40,394 nucleotides of DNA from an uncultured Selenomonadaceae bacterium (GTDB taxonomy: Bacteria > Bacillota > Negativicutes > Selenomonadales > Selenomonadaceae). Positions 15,041-24,426 of the stretch are shown one piece after another. The position numbers and the translations under genes were made by a program. Below the pieces are notes generated by a model that was not told where the DNA came from, ran no database searches, and was given only the letters and a program-made list of their open reading frames with translations. The DNA lies in NCBI GenBank assembly GCA_905234395.1, contig CAJOHG010000021.1, positions 21,052 through 61,445 of the forward strand. The letters are read 5' to 3'. Position 1 is the stretch's first letter, and each line of letters opens with the position of its first letter.

Positions 15041-17275
15041 CTAAGCTTTAAGAATCTTCGCGAGCGTCTCCATCATGTTATCAACGTCAATCGGTTTGGC
15101 AATGTGCGCGTTCATGCCAGCATCGAGTGCCGCTTTAACGTCTTCCGAAAAAGCGTTCGCGGTCATTGCGATAATCGGAATTTTGGCAAGCTCTTTGTCG
15201 TCGAGTGCGCGAATTTTTTTAGCCGCCTCGTAGCCGTTCATTATCGGCATTTGAATATCCATCAGCACCGCGTCATAATCGCCGACCTTCGCCGCCGCAA
15301 CTTTTTCGACAGCATCTTTGCCGTCGCTTGCCGTGTCGACGATGAAACCTTCGCTCTCCAGCAACATTTTGGCAATTTCGCGATTAACCTCTATATCGTC
15401 GACGAGCAAAAGTTTCACGTCGGTAAAGTCAACCTGCGCGGCGTTGACGGCTTCTTCAACGGTCTCTTCGTGCAATTCGGTTGAGAGCTTGAACGCAACG
15501 TTGATGACAAATTCGGTGCCTTCGCCCGGCGCAGTGATAACTTTAATTTCTCCGTTCATCAAGTCGACGATACTTTTCGTTATCGCCATGCCGAGTCCTG
15601 TGCCCTGAATTTTGCTGACGGTCGAAGTTCTCTCGCGTTCAAAAGCCTCAAAAACTTTCGCGGCGAATTCGGGCGTCATACCAATTCCGCTGTCTTTGAC
15701 GTGCAATTCATAATCCGCCGAGCCGTCGTGAGCGTCGCCGATTTGATTTAGCGTGACGGTAATTTTTCCGTCGGCGGGCGTGAATTTGTAAGCATTGCTC
15801 AAAAGATTCAGCAGCACGCGATTTAAACGATTCTTATCGCAGACGACAAATTTATCGCGAACGTCGGAAGTGTCTACGCTGAAAGAAATGTTCTTGCCTT
15901 TCATCTGCGTGGCAAACATGTCGTGAACTTCGTTTAGCGCGGTGACAATGCTCATCTCCTCAAGCTCAAGCTCCATCTTGCCCGATTCGATGCGGCTCAT
16001 TTCCAACACGTCGTTAATCAGCGCGAGCAAATGTTGGCTGGACGCGTCAATCTTCTTTAGAAAGTCGTACATTCTTTCCGTGATGTTGTCGGGACAAGGT
16101 TCAGCTTTGCGCAACGGACAGGCGTCGCAAGTTTTGTGCAAATCTTTGGCAAGGTTCAGATAGCCGACGATGGCATTCATCGGCGTTCTTATGTCGTGGC
16201 TCATGTTCGACAGGAATTGCGATTTTGCCCGCGAGCCTTCTTCAGCACGTTCTTTCGCCGCGATAAGTTCCTTTTGCTGAAGTTTCAGTTCTTCGCCCTG
16301 CAATTTGATTGTCTCGTAATTTTCCTGCAACTGTTGAGTGTAAGCTTCCTGCGACCGCGCGTAATTGACCTGTAAAAATGTGTAGCCGATTAACAGAATC
16401 ACGAACAGCGCACTTGACAGAATCAGCGCGATGAGCCACGGACGACTTGTAACCATTTCTTCAAGCGTGATGTTTTCGTAGCGATTGATGATCCATTTTT
16501 TGGTCAGAGCTTCGAGCCGACCTTCTTGTTGCATTTGAATCAAAACGGCGTTGACGCGAACGCGCAGTTGAGTATCTTCCGGGTGCATTGCCAACGTGCC
16601 GTAGACGTGCTGAACTGCATAGCTTGGAAAAACGTCGTCGAGGTCAAATTTTTCCAGGAACGCGCCGCCGACTTGAATCGGACAAATCGCAAATTCATAT
16701 TCGCCGGTTTTCAGTCCTTCAAAAATTCTTTGGTAAGAGTGCACGTAAGAAATTTCGTCGTCGAGACCGAGACCGGGCATTCTGTGCAACGACGCAACTC
16801 GCCTGCCGTAAAGTTCCGCGACCGAAGAAATTTCTTTGCGCCCGTAAACGACGTATTGCTTTTCAGTCGTCGGCAAGGTTGCAATAATTTGCGGGTTGTT
16901 TATAATCAAATCGCTTTCCATGTTCATGATGATGTCCGCGCCGCCGCCGAGAAAAATTTTGTTCGCGTCGTTCCAATCCATCAGCACCAAATCCAAATTC
17001 ATCTGCAGGCGGTTGGCAATTTCGTTGATAAGTTCCACGTCGTAGCCTTGATAATTGCCGTTCTCGTCGACGTAAGAATAGGGCGAGTAGTCGCGGTCGG
17101 TGACGACGTGCAGAGTTTTGTTGAACGTGTTATACGGTTGAGTTTCGACTTTCGGCACGTCGCGGAAAATTCCCGACAGATTGAAGTAAATGCCCGTGAA
17201 GACAATCACGAGAATTATCGGCACCGCGATTGCCGCCGTCACGAGAGGATTTTTTTTCGGAGCCTGCGTGTTCAT
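15041..17275 (-). CDS. Hybrid sensor histidine kinase with periplasmic SBP_bac_3 sensor and receiver domain
   Basis: A 744-residue inner-membrane kinase. The ATG at 17273-17275 with GGGAAG upstream is chosen over a non-ATG start 15 codons earlier. Domains: TM1 (11-32); a periplasmic amino-acid-binding-type domain (about 53-262); TM2 (280-300); a coiled coil (about 305-345); HisKA with SHDIRTPMNA (His360); HATPase with NLLSNAYKF (490-498), DSGIGM (528-533) and GTGLGM (558-563); and a receiver (620-744) with Asp626/627, phospho-acceptor Asp673 (VLMDIQMP) and Lys727. Between the two HisKA helices there is a Cys-rich insertion, CDACPLRKAEPC (383-394). The phosphorylation output is unknown; no separate response regulator is adjacent. 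Confidence 0.92.
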   Translation of the reverse strand: MNTQAPKKNPLVTAAIAVPIILVIVFTGIYFNLSGIFRDVPKVETQPYNTFNKTLHVVTDRDYSPYSYVDENGNYQGYDVELINEIANRLQMNLDLVLMDWNDANKIFLGGGADIIMNMESDLIINNPQIIATLPTTEKQYVVYGRKEISSVAELYGRRVASLHRMPGLGLDDEISYVHSYQRIFEGLKTGEYEFAICPIQVGGAFLEKFDLDDVFPSYAVQHVYGTLAMHPEDTQLRVRVNAVLIQMQQEGRLEALTKKWIINRYENITLEEMVTSRPWLIALILSSALFVILLIGYTFLQVNYARSQEAYTQQLQENYETIKLQGEELKLQQKELIAAKERAEEGSRAKSQFLSNMSHDIRTPMNAIVGYLNLAKDLHKTCDACPLRKAEPCPDNITERMYDFLKKIDASSQHLLALINDVLEMSRIESGKMELELEEMSIVTALNEVHDMFATQMKGKNISFSVDTSDVRDKFVVCDKNRLNRVLLNLLSNAYKFTPADGKITVTLNQIGDAHDGSADYELHVKDSGIGMTPEFAAKVFEAFERERTSTVSKIQGTGLGMAITKSIVDLMNGEIKVITAPGEGTEFVINVAFKLSTELHEETVEEAVNAAQVDFTDVKLLLVDDIEVNREIAKMLLESEGFIVDTASDGKDAVEKVAAAKVGDYDAVLMDIQMPIMNGYEAAKKIRALDDKELAKIPIIAMTANAFSEDVKAALDAGMNAHIAKPIDVDNMMETLAKILKA

Positions 17276-17330
17276 GTAAGTTCTTCCCTTCAAGCGGAGA
17301 CGTTTCAAAAATATTTTCAAGGTGATTCAA

Positions 17331-17359
17331 ACTATATCAAAAATCATTTCAAAAGACAA
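17331..17359 (-). promoter_or_regulatory. Probable promoter for the hybrid kinase
   Basis: Minus-strand TTGTCT (17354-17359), a 17-bp spacer and TATAGT (17331-17336), 56 bp upstream of the kinase ATG. Confidence 0.6.
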
Positions 17360-17378
17360 CGCAAAGGAGATTGACGCC

Positions 17379-17699
17379 ATGAAAAACTTTCTTGCCGCGC
17401 TGATTTTTCTGATGACGTTCGCGCTGATGAATGTTTCGTTCGCCGCGCAGATTACAAGCGACGGTTATTACAACGGCATTCGACTTTGGGGCAAAGTTCG
17501 CGTCGTGACATCGTTCCCGGATATTAAAGTTCAAGTTGTGAATTCTTTTCCCGACCTGCGAGTTCAAAAGGTCTCAAGTTTTCCCGACGAGTTGGGCAAA
17601 TGGCAATTCGTCACGAGCGGTGAAGATTTCACGATTCAATTTGTCGACGCCTTCGCCGATATCACAATCCAATTCGTTGACGCCTTCCCGGGCTTCTGA
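17379..17699 (+). CDS. Small secreted beta-repeat protein (SFPD repeats)
   Basis: 106 residues from the ATG at 17379 with AAAGGAG upstream. A clear signal peptide (about 1-22, LAALIFLMTFALMNVSFA) is followed by ~84 residues made of short strands with a recurring V-x-SFPD-x-x-V-Q motif: VTSFPDIKVQ, VNSFPDLRVQ, VSSFPDELGKWQ, VDAFADITIQ and VDAFPGF, with a period near 10-11. Proteins of this look are small extracytoplasmic beta proteins, and some related short repeats are predicted to form deeply knotted folds. I do not recognise a function. It is divergent from the hybrid kinase. Confidence 0.8.
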   Translation: MKNFLAALIFLMTFALMNVSFAAQITSDGYYNGIRLWGKVRVVTSFPDIKVQVVNSFPDLRVQKVSSFPDELGKWQFVTSGEDFTIQFVDAFADITIQFVDAFPGF

Positions 17700-17709
17700 A
17701 AAAAAATTC

Positions 17710-17738
17710 TTGACAGTTTGCAGCTTAGCGTTTATAAT
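17710..17738 (+). promoter_or_regulatory. Consensus sigma-A promoter for the tRNA-Val operon
   Basis: TTGACA (17710-17715), a 17-bp spacer and TATAAT (17733-17738). Both boxes are perfect, ending 36 bp before the first tRNA. Confidence 0.92.
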
Positions 17739-17774
17739 TCCGCTTGTCTTGGAGGACGCAATGTTCTCGGACGT

Positions 17775-17851
17775 GGGGTTGTAGCTCAGATGGTTAGAGT
17801 GCCTCGTTGACATCGAGGAGGTCACAGATTCGAGTTCTGTCAGCCCCACCA
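17775..17851 (+). tRNA. tRNA-Val (anticodon GAC)
   Basis: A 77-nt cloverleaf with encoded CCA. Acceptor GGGGTTG / CAGCCCC; anticodon stem CCTCG / CGAGG with loop TTGACAT, anticodon GAC. A T8 run follows directly. Confidence 0.95.
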
Positions 17852-18041
17852 ATTTTTTTTAAGCAGAATTCTTAATTCGGGAAAACGGTTGTGACTTCGG
17901 TTTTAAGGCACCCGATTAGTCGTAAGACTTCAATGCTGTAATCGACAATATCGGTTACAGGGCTGTAGTCAACCAGCCAAACGCGGTGAGCAAAAGTCTA
18001 ACTGCAAGCTTCTTCGGAGGTCGTTGACATGGAGGAGGTCG
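17852..18041 (+). other. Structured spacer between two tRNA-Val genes, with a tRNA fragment
   Basis: There is no ORF. Three successive hairpins are visible: AGTCGTAAGACT (17918-17929), CTGTAATCGA / TCGGTTACAG (17936-17960) and GGCTG / CAGCC (17961-17978). At 18021-18042 the sequence TCGTTGACATGGAGGAGGTC is a near-copy of the tRNA-Val anticodon arm. The region is probably co-transcribed with both tRNAs. Confidence 0.5.
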
Positions 18042-18114
18042 GCTCGCTTAGCTCAGTTGGTAGAGCATCTCCGTCACATGGAGGAGGTCGGGGGTTCGAG
18101 TCTCTCAGCGAGCA
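18042..18114 (+). tRNA. tRNA-Val (anticodon CAC)
   Basis: A 73-nt cloverleaf without encoded CCA. Acceptor GCTCGCT / AGCGAGC; anticodon stem TCTCC / GGAGG with loop GTCACAT, anticodon CAC. It differs from its neighbour in lacking CCA. Confidence 0.93.
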
Positions 18115-18130
18115 TTTCAATCAAACAAAA

Positions 18131-18158
18131 AGCCTTCCACAAATCGGAGGGCTTTTTT
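18131..18158 (+). terminator. Intrinsic terminator of the tRNA-Val operon
   Basis: The stem AGCCTTCC / GGAGGGCT (one G-T pair) is followed by six T. Confidence 0.9.
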
Positions 18159-18177
18159 CGTATGAATTCACTTAGAG

Positions 18178-18292
18178 CGTGTTGGTAAATTGCATTTTAA
18201 TTTTTTTTAGGATCTACTTTTTCTTTGCTGAAAATCCCTGTGCGCCGGGTTTCAGCTTCATTCAACGTTATTTTACCAATCAATAATCCCTA
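18178..18292 (+). repeat. Dispersed intergenic repeat, copy C
   Basis: About 113 bp. It starts CGTGTTGGTAAATTGCAT, contains AGGATCTACTTTTTCTTTGCTG and CTGTGCGCCGGGTTTCAGC, and ends TTTTACCAATCAATAATCCCTAG. The last bases include the pssA stop codon, exactly as copy B does for the macrodomain gene. Confidence 0.8.
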
Positions 18293-18994
18293 GAGCTTGT
18301 CGCGATTCATCAATGCCATCAGCGAATTGACAATGCCGAAGACCGCGTAGGTTGAAAAAATCGCCGTCAACACGCCCTGCACCGGAGCAAGTCGCGCCAA
18401 ATAAATTATTCCTGCGAACATGACCGCCGCAAAAATTTTTGACACGAGAAAAAGTTTTTCGCCGTCGCCTTTGAAGTCGGGATAGTGCACGTGACTGACC
18501 ATCAAATACGCGACGATTATCACCGTGATTGGATAGACAAGCCCGAAATTTTCCGGGTGAATGTTCAGTGCCAAAAATAACAGCGTCGTCGTTGCGACAA
18601 TGCATCCGCCCGCAGGAATTGCCAAGCCCATGAAAAAGCCGTGCACGACGCTTGTATTGACGTTGAATCTTGCCAATCGCCACATGCCGCACAAAGCAAA
18701 GATTATCGCCGCCGCCTTGCCGAGAGTGCCGTAATTGTGCATACAAAAGGCGTAAGCTAAAAATGCGGGCGCAACTCCGAATGAGCCGAGATCGCACAGA
18801 GAATCCATTTCCTTGCCAAGTTCGGACGCCGCGTTCAATGCGCGTGCAACTCGTCCGTCCATGCCGTCAGCTATCAGCGCGAGCAAGATAAATATCGATG
18901 CGTAAAAGAAATCGCCTTCATACGTCGCCAAAATCGAGAGCATTCCGAAAAACAAATTCGCCGCCGTGCACATGTTTGGAAGCAGCCATTTCAT
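18290..18994 (-). CDS. pssA: CDP-diacylglycerol--serine O-phosphatidyltransferase
   Basis: Makes phosphatidylserine, the precursor of phosphatidylethanolamine, in the inner membrane. It is 234 residues with about six to eight hydrophobic segments. The CDP-alcohol phosphotransferase signature DGxxARx8Gx3Dx3D is complete: DGMDGRVAR then G60, Asp64 and Asp68. The N-terminus MKWLLPNMCTAANLFFG is typical for the type II (Gram-positive-like) PssA. The ATG follows GAGAGG and lies 27 bp after the SIS-domain gene, so the two are probably co-transcribed. Confidence 0.93.
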   Translation of the reverse strand: MKWLLPNMCTAANLFFGMLSILATYEGDFFYASIFILLALIADGMDGRVARALNAASELGKEMDSLCDLGSFGVAPAFLAYAFCMHNYGTLGKAAAIIFALCGMWRLARFNVNTSVVHGFFMGLAIPAGGCIVATTTLLFLALNIHPENFGLVYPITVIIVAYLMVSHVHYPDFKGDGEKLFLVSKIFAAVMFAGIIYLARLAPVQGVLTAIFSTYAVFGIVNSLMALMNRDKL

Positions 18995-19021
18995 CGCTAT
19001 TACCTCTCAATCGCTAAACCG

Positions 19022-19681
19022 TCAGTCCGCGCCAAAAAATTCATTCTCCGCCGCGATACAGAGCATGTGATAAATCGGCAAATGGAATTCTTGAATTGTG
19101 TGCGACGAATCGGCAGGAACGCAAATTGAAACGTCCGACAGGTGCTTTAAACGTCCGCCGCGTCTGCCGGTCATTGCAATGATTTTCAGTCCCATGATTC
19201 GTGCGACTTCCACGGCGAACAGAACGTTGTCCGAATTGCCCGACGTCGAAATTGCGAGCAGAACATCTCCGCGCCGACCTAGTCCGAAAATTTGTTGTGC
19301 GAAAATCAGATTGGGCGACACGTCATTTGCAAAGGCGGTCAACAGCGAAGTTTCACCGACCAAACTTATTGCGGGCAATGCTCCTTGAAGATTCGCCTTG
19401 AAAAATTCGACATCGGCGGGAAAAAGTTCCTGTGCACGCGCGACGAATTCGGGACGACACTTTTCAATCCTGCGCGGCAGAAGAAAACCTTTCATCAGTT
19501 CGCCGACAATGTGCATGGCATCCGCCGCAGAGCCGCCGTTGCCGCAAGTGATGAGTTTGCCGCCGCCGCGATAACTTTCGCAAATCACGTTGACCATTGC
19601 GAAAAGACTTGCCCGACAAATTTCCAGCGCGGGATAACGTTTGAGCAATTCTTCAATTTTGTTTGCAGTAGTGGTTTTAAT
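19022..19681 (-). CDS. SIS-domain phosphosugar isomerase (GmhA/DiaA-like)
   Basis: Likely sedoheptulose-7-phosphate isomerase or a close relative, which would serve ADP-heptose synthesis for LPS core. Motifs are CGNGGSAADAMH near residue 45 and ISTSGNSDNV in the second half, as in GmhA. A ~35-residue insertion between them (RRIEKCRPEFVARAQELF) is longer than in E. coli GmhA. The best-placed start is an ATT at 19679-19681, 8 nt after AAAGGAG, giving 219 residues. The only upstream ATG (19718-19720) lies in the loop of a terminator and has no ribosome binding site. DiaA-type replication regulators share the fold and cannot be excluded. Confidence 0.8.
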   Translation of the reverse strand: MKTTTANKIEELLKRYPALEICRASLFAMVNVICESYRGGGKLITCGNGGSAADAMHIVGELMKGFLLPRRIEKCRPEFVARAQELFPADVEFFKANLQGALPAISLVGETSLLTAFANDVSPNLIFAQQIFGLGRRGDVLLAISTSGNSDNVLFAVEVARIMGLKIIAMTGRRGGRLKHLSDVSICVPADSSHTIQEFHLPIYHMLCIAAENEFFGAD

Positions 19682-19701
19682 GATAATCGCTCCTTTACAC
19701 C

Positions 19702-19737
19702 AAAAGACTGCCGACCGCATTTGAGCGACCGACAGCC
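19702..19737 (-). terminator. Terminator after the GutIIA-like gene
   Basis: On the minus strand GGCTGTCGGTCGC pairs with GCGGTCGGCAGTC through G-C, A-U and G-U pairs only, followed by TTTT. On the plus strand the same pairs are mismatched, so it acts for the minus strand. Confidence 0.7.
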
Positions 19738-19760
19738 GAAAATTTTTTCACTGTGAAAAT

Positions 19761-20279
19761 TTACTTAACGTCCACGACAATATCTGCCGCCTCGTCGCTG
19801 TCAACGATTTTCGCGCCGTTGTCGCTGAGAATCAGAGCGATTGTCGCGCAAATTGTTTTGTCTTGACCGACGACCATGACCGATTTGCCGCTGAGAGCCG
19901 CCGACTCTGCTTCGCTGATTGAAATTTCGTCGCCGACGCGAATTTTCGGAATAGGTTTGTCTTCGACGTGAATGGAACCTTCGAGCAAGTCATCGCGATC
20001 GTTGTTGAATTTGATGACAATGTGCCCGAGGCTTTTGATGTTGTTGTTGACTTCGTTGCCGACTTTGAGAATTTTGAATTCGGCGTCCGCGATTTTGAGA
20101 ATGTCGCCGGCTTTAATCGTGTCGGTGATTTTGTTGCCGCTGTGCAGAACGGAGAATTCGCGCAGCTCCGGCAGAACCATCGAATCATCAAAGATAACGA
20201 GCATTTTAACCAGAGTGGTGAACTTTTCGACTTCGCCGCCGATGCCCACGATCTTTGTGCTGTAATACTTCTTCGTCAT
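19761..20279 (-). CDS. PTS glucitol/sorbitol-type IIA domain protein with C-terminal extension
   Basis: 172 residues from the ATG behind CAGGAGG. Residues 8-107 match PTS_GutIIA: KIVGIGGEV, LREFSVLHSG with the candidate phospho-histidine His47, VGNEVNNNIKSLGHIVIKF and the closing GSIHVE. Normal GutIIA proteins end near residue 120. Here ~60 residues follow (PKIRVGDEISISEAE, then SVMVVGQDKTICATIALIL), which look like a small alpha/beta piece I do not recognise. No IIB, IIC or dehydrogenase gene is nearby, so sugar transport is not supported; a regulatory role is possible. It has its own promoter and terminator. Confidence 0.8.
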   Translation of the reverse strand: MTKKYYSTKIVGIGGEVEKFTTLVKMLVIFDDSMVLPELREFSVLHSGNKITDTIKAGDILKIADAEFKILKVGNEVNNNIKSLGHIVIKFNNDRDDLLEGSIHVEDKPIPKIRVGDEISISEAESAALSGKSVMVVGQDKTICATIALILSDNGAKIVDSDEAADIVVDVK

Positions 20280-20316
20280 TGAAAGCCCTCCTGTATTCCA
20301 AATGAACTCTTCAACA

Positions 20317-20346
20317 ATTTTAAAGCTGAATTCTGCAAGCCGTCAA
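20317..20346 (-). promoter_or_regulatory. Probable promoter for the GutIIA-like gene
   Basis: Minus-strand TTGACG (20341-20346), an 18-bp spacer and TAAAAT (20317-20322). Confidence 0.6.
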
Positions 20347-20398
20347 TTAATCCTGCCGCTTATTCAGAAAATTTTTACCGTGCTTGCCGTCAAAATTT

Positions 20399-20797
20399 TC
20401 ATCTGAACGCCGCGATGACAATGCTGCCGACTGCCGCCGCTATTGCTCCGAATCCCACCATTGTTTGAATAAAATTGCTGTGCATCTGCTTACCCAAATC
20501 ATCAATCTTGCTGTAGAATCGCTCGTTCATCTCGTGCATTTCGGCATCGTGCTTAGCTTGAGCGGCTTTCATTTCGGCATCGTGCTTGGCTTGAGCCTCA
20601 TCTTGTCGTTGGCGAATCTCGCGCATTTCGGCGTCGTGTTTGGCTTGAGCGGCGTCTTGACGTTGGCGAATCTCGCGAATTTCCGCCGCACGTTGATTGT
20701 CACGGTCACGCATTTCTTGAATTAACATGTCAACCTTTGTCATCGTGTTACTCACTTGTTGTTCGAGACTGCTTAATCTTTCGTCTGTTGTTGCCAT
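20399..20797 (-). CDS. Coiled-coil protein with C-terminal membrane anchor
   Basis: 132 residues from the ATG at 20795-20797 with AAAGGAGG upstream. The N-terminus is a heptad-like coiled coil (DERLSSLEQQVSNTMTKVD). The centre has two 18-residue repeats of the form EMREIRQRQDEAQAKHDA and a shorter third copy. The last ~22 residues (MVGFGAIAAAVGSIVIAAF) are a single hydrophobic helix, so it is probably tail-anchored with the coil in the cytoplasm. Phage XhlA-like and Bacteroides-type small coiled-coil proteins look similar. I do not recognise a function. It is divergent from gyrB. Confidence 0.82.
   Translation of the reverse strand: MATTDERLSSLEQQVSNTMTKVDMLIQEMRDRDNQRAAEIREIRQRQDAAQAKHDAEMREIRQRQDEAQAKHDAEMKAAQAKHDAEMHEMNERFYSKIDDLGKQMHSNFIQTMVGFGAIAAAVGSIVIAAFR
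20543..20683 (-). repeat. 54-bp in-frame repeats in the coiled-coil gene
   Basis: Two 54-bp units and a truncated 33-bp unit, encoding EIREIRQRQDAAQAKHDA and variants. DNA-level similarity is high. Confidence 0.85.
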
Positions 20798-20815
20798 TTT
20801 AATCGCCTCCTTTAG

Positions 20816-22951
<2,136 letters not shown>

Positions 22952-22965
22952 ACGAGGTGACAATC

Positions 22966-23337
22966 ATGGATTCAATCATGGAACTCGGAATAATTTTCCT
23001 AATTTGGGTCGTTATCTCGATTCTCGACGGCATAGGCAAGCGGAAAAGAAATCGCATTCCGCCGCCGCCAAATCAATCGCCCGACTTCGACATACCGACG
23101 CTTGCAAACGACCCGAACATTCCCGGCGAAGAGATACCGATTTTTATCGAGAGCCCGACTCAAGCCGAAGTCCGTCCGCGAAATTCATCGCCGCGCCCAA
23201 AAAAAATAGTCGAGCAACGTTCGGAGGCTGAAGAACGTAACGAACTCAACCTGCCGTTAACGCCGTCGACTGTGATGGACGCGTTTGTTATGAGCGAAAT
23301 TTTAGGCAAGCCCAAAGCTTTGCGAAAAAAATTTTGA
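22966..23337 (+). CDS. Small membrane protein of unknown function downstream of gyrB
   Basis: 123 residues from the ATG at 22966 with GAGGTG upstream. One N-terminal transmembrane helix (MELGIIFLIWVVISILDGIG) is followed by a basic stop (KRKRNR), then a proline-rich linker of ~70 residues and a C-terminal motif (STVMDAFVMSEILGKPKAL). That last motif looks like a conserved short peptide in Firmicutes membrane proteins, but I cannot name the family. It is in an operon with gyrB and is followed by a terminator. Confidence 0.75.
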   Translation: MDSIMELGIIFLIWVVISILDGIGKRKRNRIPPPPNQSPDFDIPTLANDPNIPGEEIPIFIESPTQAEVRPRNSSPRPKKIVEQRSEAEERNELNLPLTPSTVMDAFVMSEILGKPKALRKKF

Positions 23338-23346
23338 CGAAAACTC

Positions 23347-23385
23347 GACCTGCAGTGAATCAGAATTCATTGCGGGTCATTTTTA
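23347..23385 (+). terminator. Intrinsic terminator of the gyrB operon
   Basis: A 14-bp stem GACCTGCAGTGAAT / ATTCATTGCGGGTC (two wobbles) with a short loop is followed by ATTTTTATTT. Confidence 0.85.
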
Positions 23386-23396
23386 TTTGCGGACGT

Positions 23397-23750
23397 TTAT
23401 GCGTTGAAAATTCCGTTGTCGAGAGCGGAAACAATTTTAACGTCCGTGTCCCAAAGATAATCGAGAGCCGCAAGCGTCGACATTTCGCGCGTAGTGATAA
23501 AGTGTGTGCCTTGCCGAAGAGCCGCCGCCGAAAAATTTTCTTCGTGCTTGAACGTGAGGATATTTTTGTTGTCGCCAATCGCCGCCGTCAAAGCTTTGGT
23601 GTTTTCGTCAGACGTGTCCTTGTCGAGCCAAATGACGAGCACGGCGTTTTTGACGTTCGCTTGAAAATCTTTGATGACCTTTGACCAGAGCGGATCGTTT
23701 GCTTGAAAGTCAGGGATGAAGTGATACGTTCGATACCCCCCCCCCCGCAA
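23397..23750 (-). CDS. C-terminal domain of the acetyltransferase, out of frame after a G11 tract
   Basis: About 113 residues ([19 protein letters not shown] to the stop) read on from the acetyltransferase if one G is lost from the tract at 23736-23746. The apparent start lies in the G tract and has no ribosome binding site, so the piece is unlikely to be translated on its own. It is an alpha/beta sequence ([44 protein letters not shown]), like the C-terminal part of glycan-modifying proteins in related bacteria, though I cannot assign a family name. Confidence 0.75.
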   Translation of the reverse strand: MRGGGYRTYHFIPDFQANDPLWSKVIKDFQANVKNAVLVIWLDKDTSDENTKALTAAIGDNKNILTFKHEENFSAAALRQGTHFITTREMSTLAALDYLWDTDVKIVSALDNGIFNA

Positions 23751-24411
23751 AATTATTCAGCTTTTGTGTAAATTCATCGTCGGGATATTCTTCAAGGTCG
23801 GGCGAGTAATGAGCTTCCAAAAATTTTTCAACGTCATTCATCAACGGGAAATTGTCGGCGATTTTTTCAAGCGACCAATTCCACCACTTGACGGCGAGCA
23901 ACTTTTTAATCGTCTCCGCGTCGAAACGATACTTGATGACACGCGCAGGATTGCCGACGGCGATTGCATAAGGCGGAATGTCTTTGGCGACGACAGCATT
24001 CGCGCCGATGACTGCACCGTTGCCGATTTTCACGCCGCCCATAATCGTCGCGCTTTTTCCCATCCAAACGTCGTGCCCGAAAATAATTTGTCGGTGTTGA
24101 ATACGAACATCGGGAATCGGGCGAAGGTCGGGACGAACTTTACCAAAAATATCTTTAATCACACCGCCAACATCCAAAGGTGAAGTCGTTACGCTTTTCA
24201 TGGAATGGTTGCCGCCCATAGAAAAATAAATTCCATTTGCCAAAGAACAAAATCGTCCGCCCAAAACATGCATTTTCCCAAAAAAAAGAGGAAGGTCAAA
24301 AGCCGATGTGTAGGAGCCTCTTCCGAGCGTAACAATATTTTCGTCGCCGCGATTTTTATAGTTCTCAAAAAGTTTTTCTTCATTAGGCGAGCGATGCATT
24401 TTGAAAGCCAT
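23710..24411 (-). CDS. CatB-like hexapeptide-repeat O-acetyltransferase (phase-variable fusion)
   Basis: Probable acetyl-CoA-dependent O-acetyltransferase of the left-handed beta-helix class (Vat/CatB-like), acting on a sugar or other small substrate. The ATG at 24409-24411 follows GGAGGAG. Motifs: [14 protein letters not shown] with the catalytic histidine, [36 protein letters not shown] and [11 protein letters not shown], then [13 protein letters not shown]. The frame stops 10 codons after a run of eleven C on the plus strand (23736-23746). With ten G on the coding strand the protein would continue into the 23397 ORF to give ~337 residues. It lies 15 bp after a lipoprotein gene and probably shares its transcript. 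Confidence 0.88.
   Translation of the reverse strand: MAFKMHRSPNEEKLFENYKNRGDENIVTLGRGSYTSAFDLPLFFGKMHVLGGRFCSLANGIYFSMGGNHSMKSVTTSPLDVGGVIKDIFGKVRPDLRPIPDVRIQHRQIIFGHDVWMGKSATIMGGVKIGNGAVIGANAVVAKDIPPYAIAVGNPARVIKYRFDAETIKKLLAVKWWNWSLEKIADNFPLMNDVEKFLEAHYSPDLEEYPDDEFTQKLNNFAGGGVSNVSLHP
23736..23746 (-). repeat. Homopolymeric G11 tract inside the acetyltransferase gene
   Basis: Eleven C on the plus strand. With N=10 (or 7, 13) the acetyltransferase and the downstream ORF are in frame; with N=11 translation ends shortly after the tract. It is a classic slippage substrate. Confidence 0.9.
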
Positions 24412-24426
24412 AATTACTCCTCCGAA

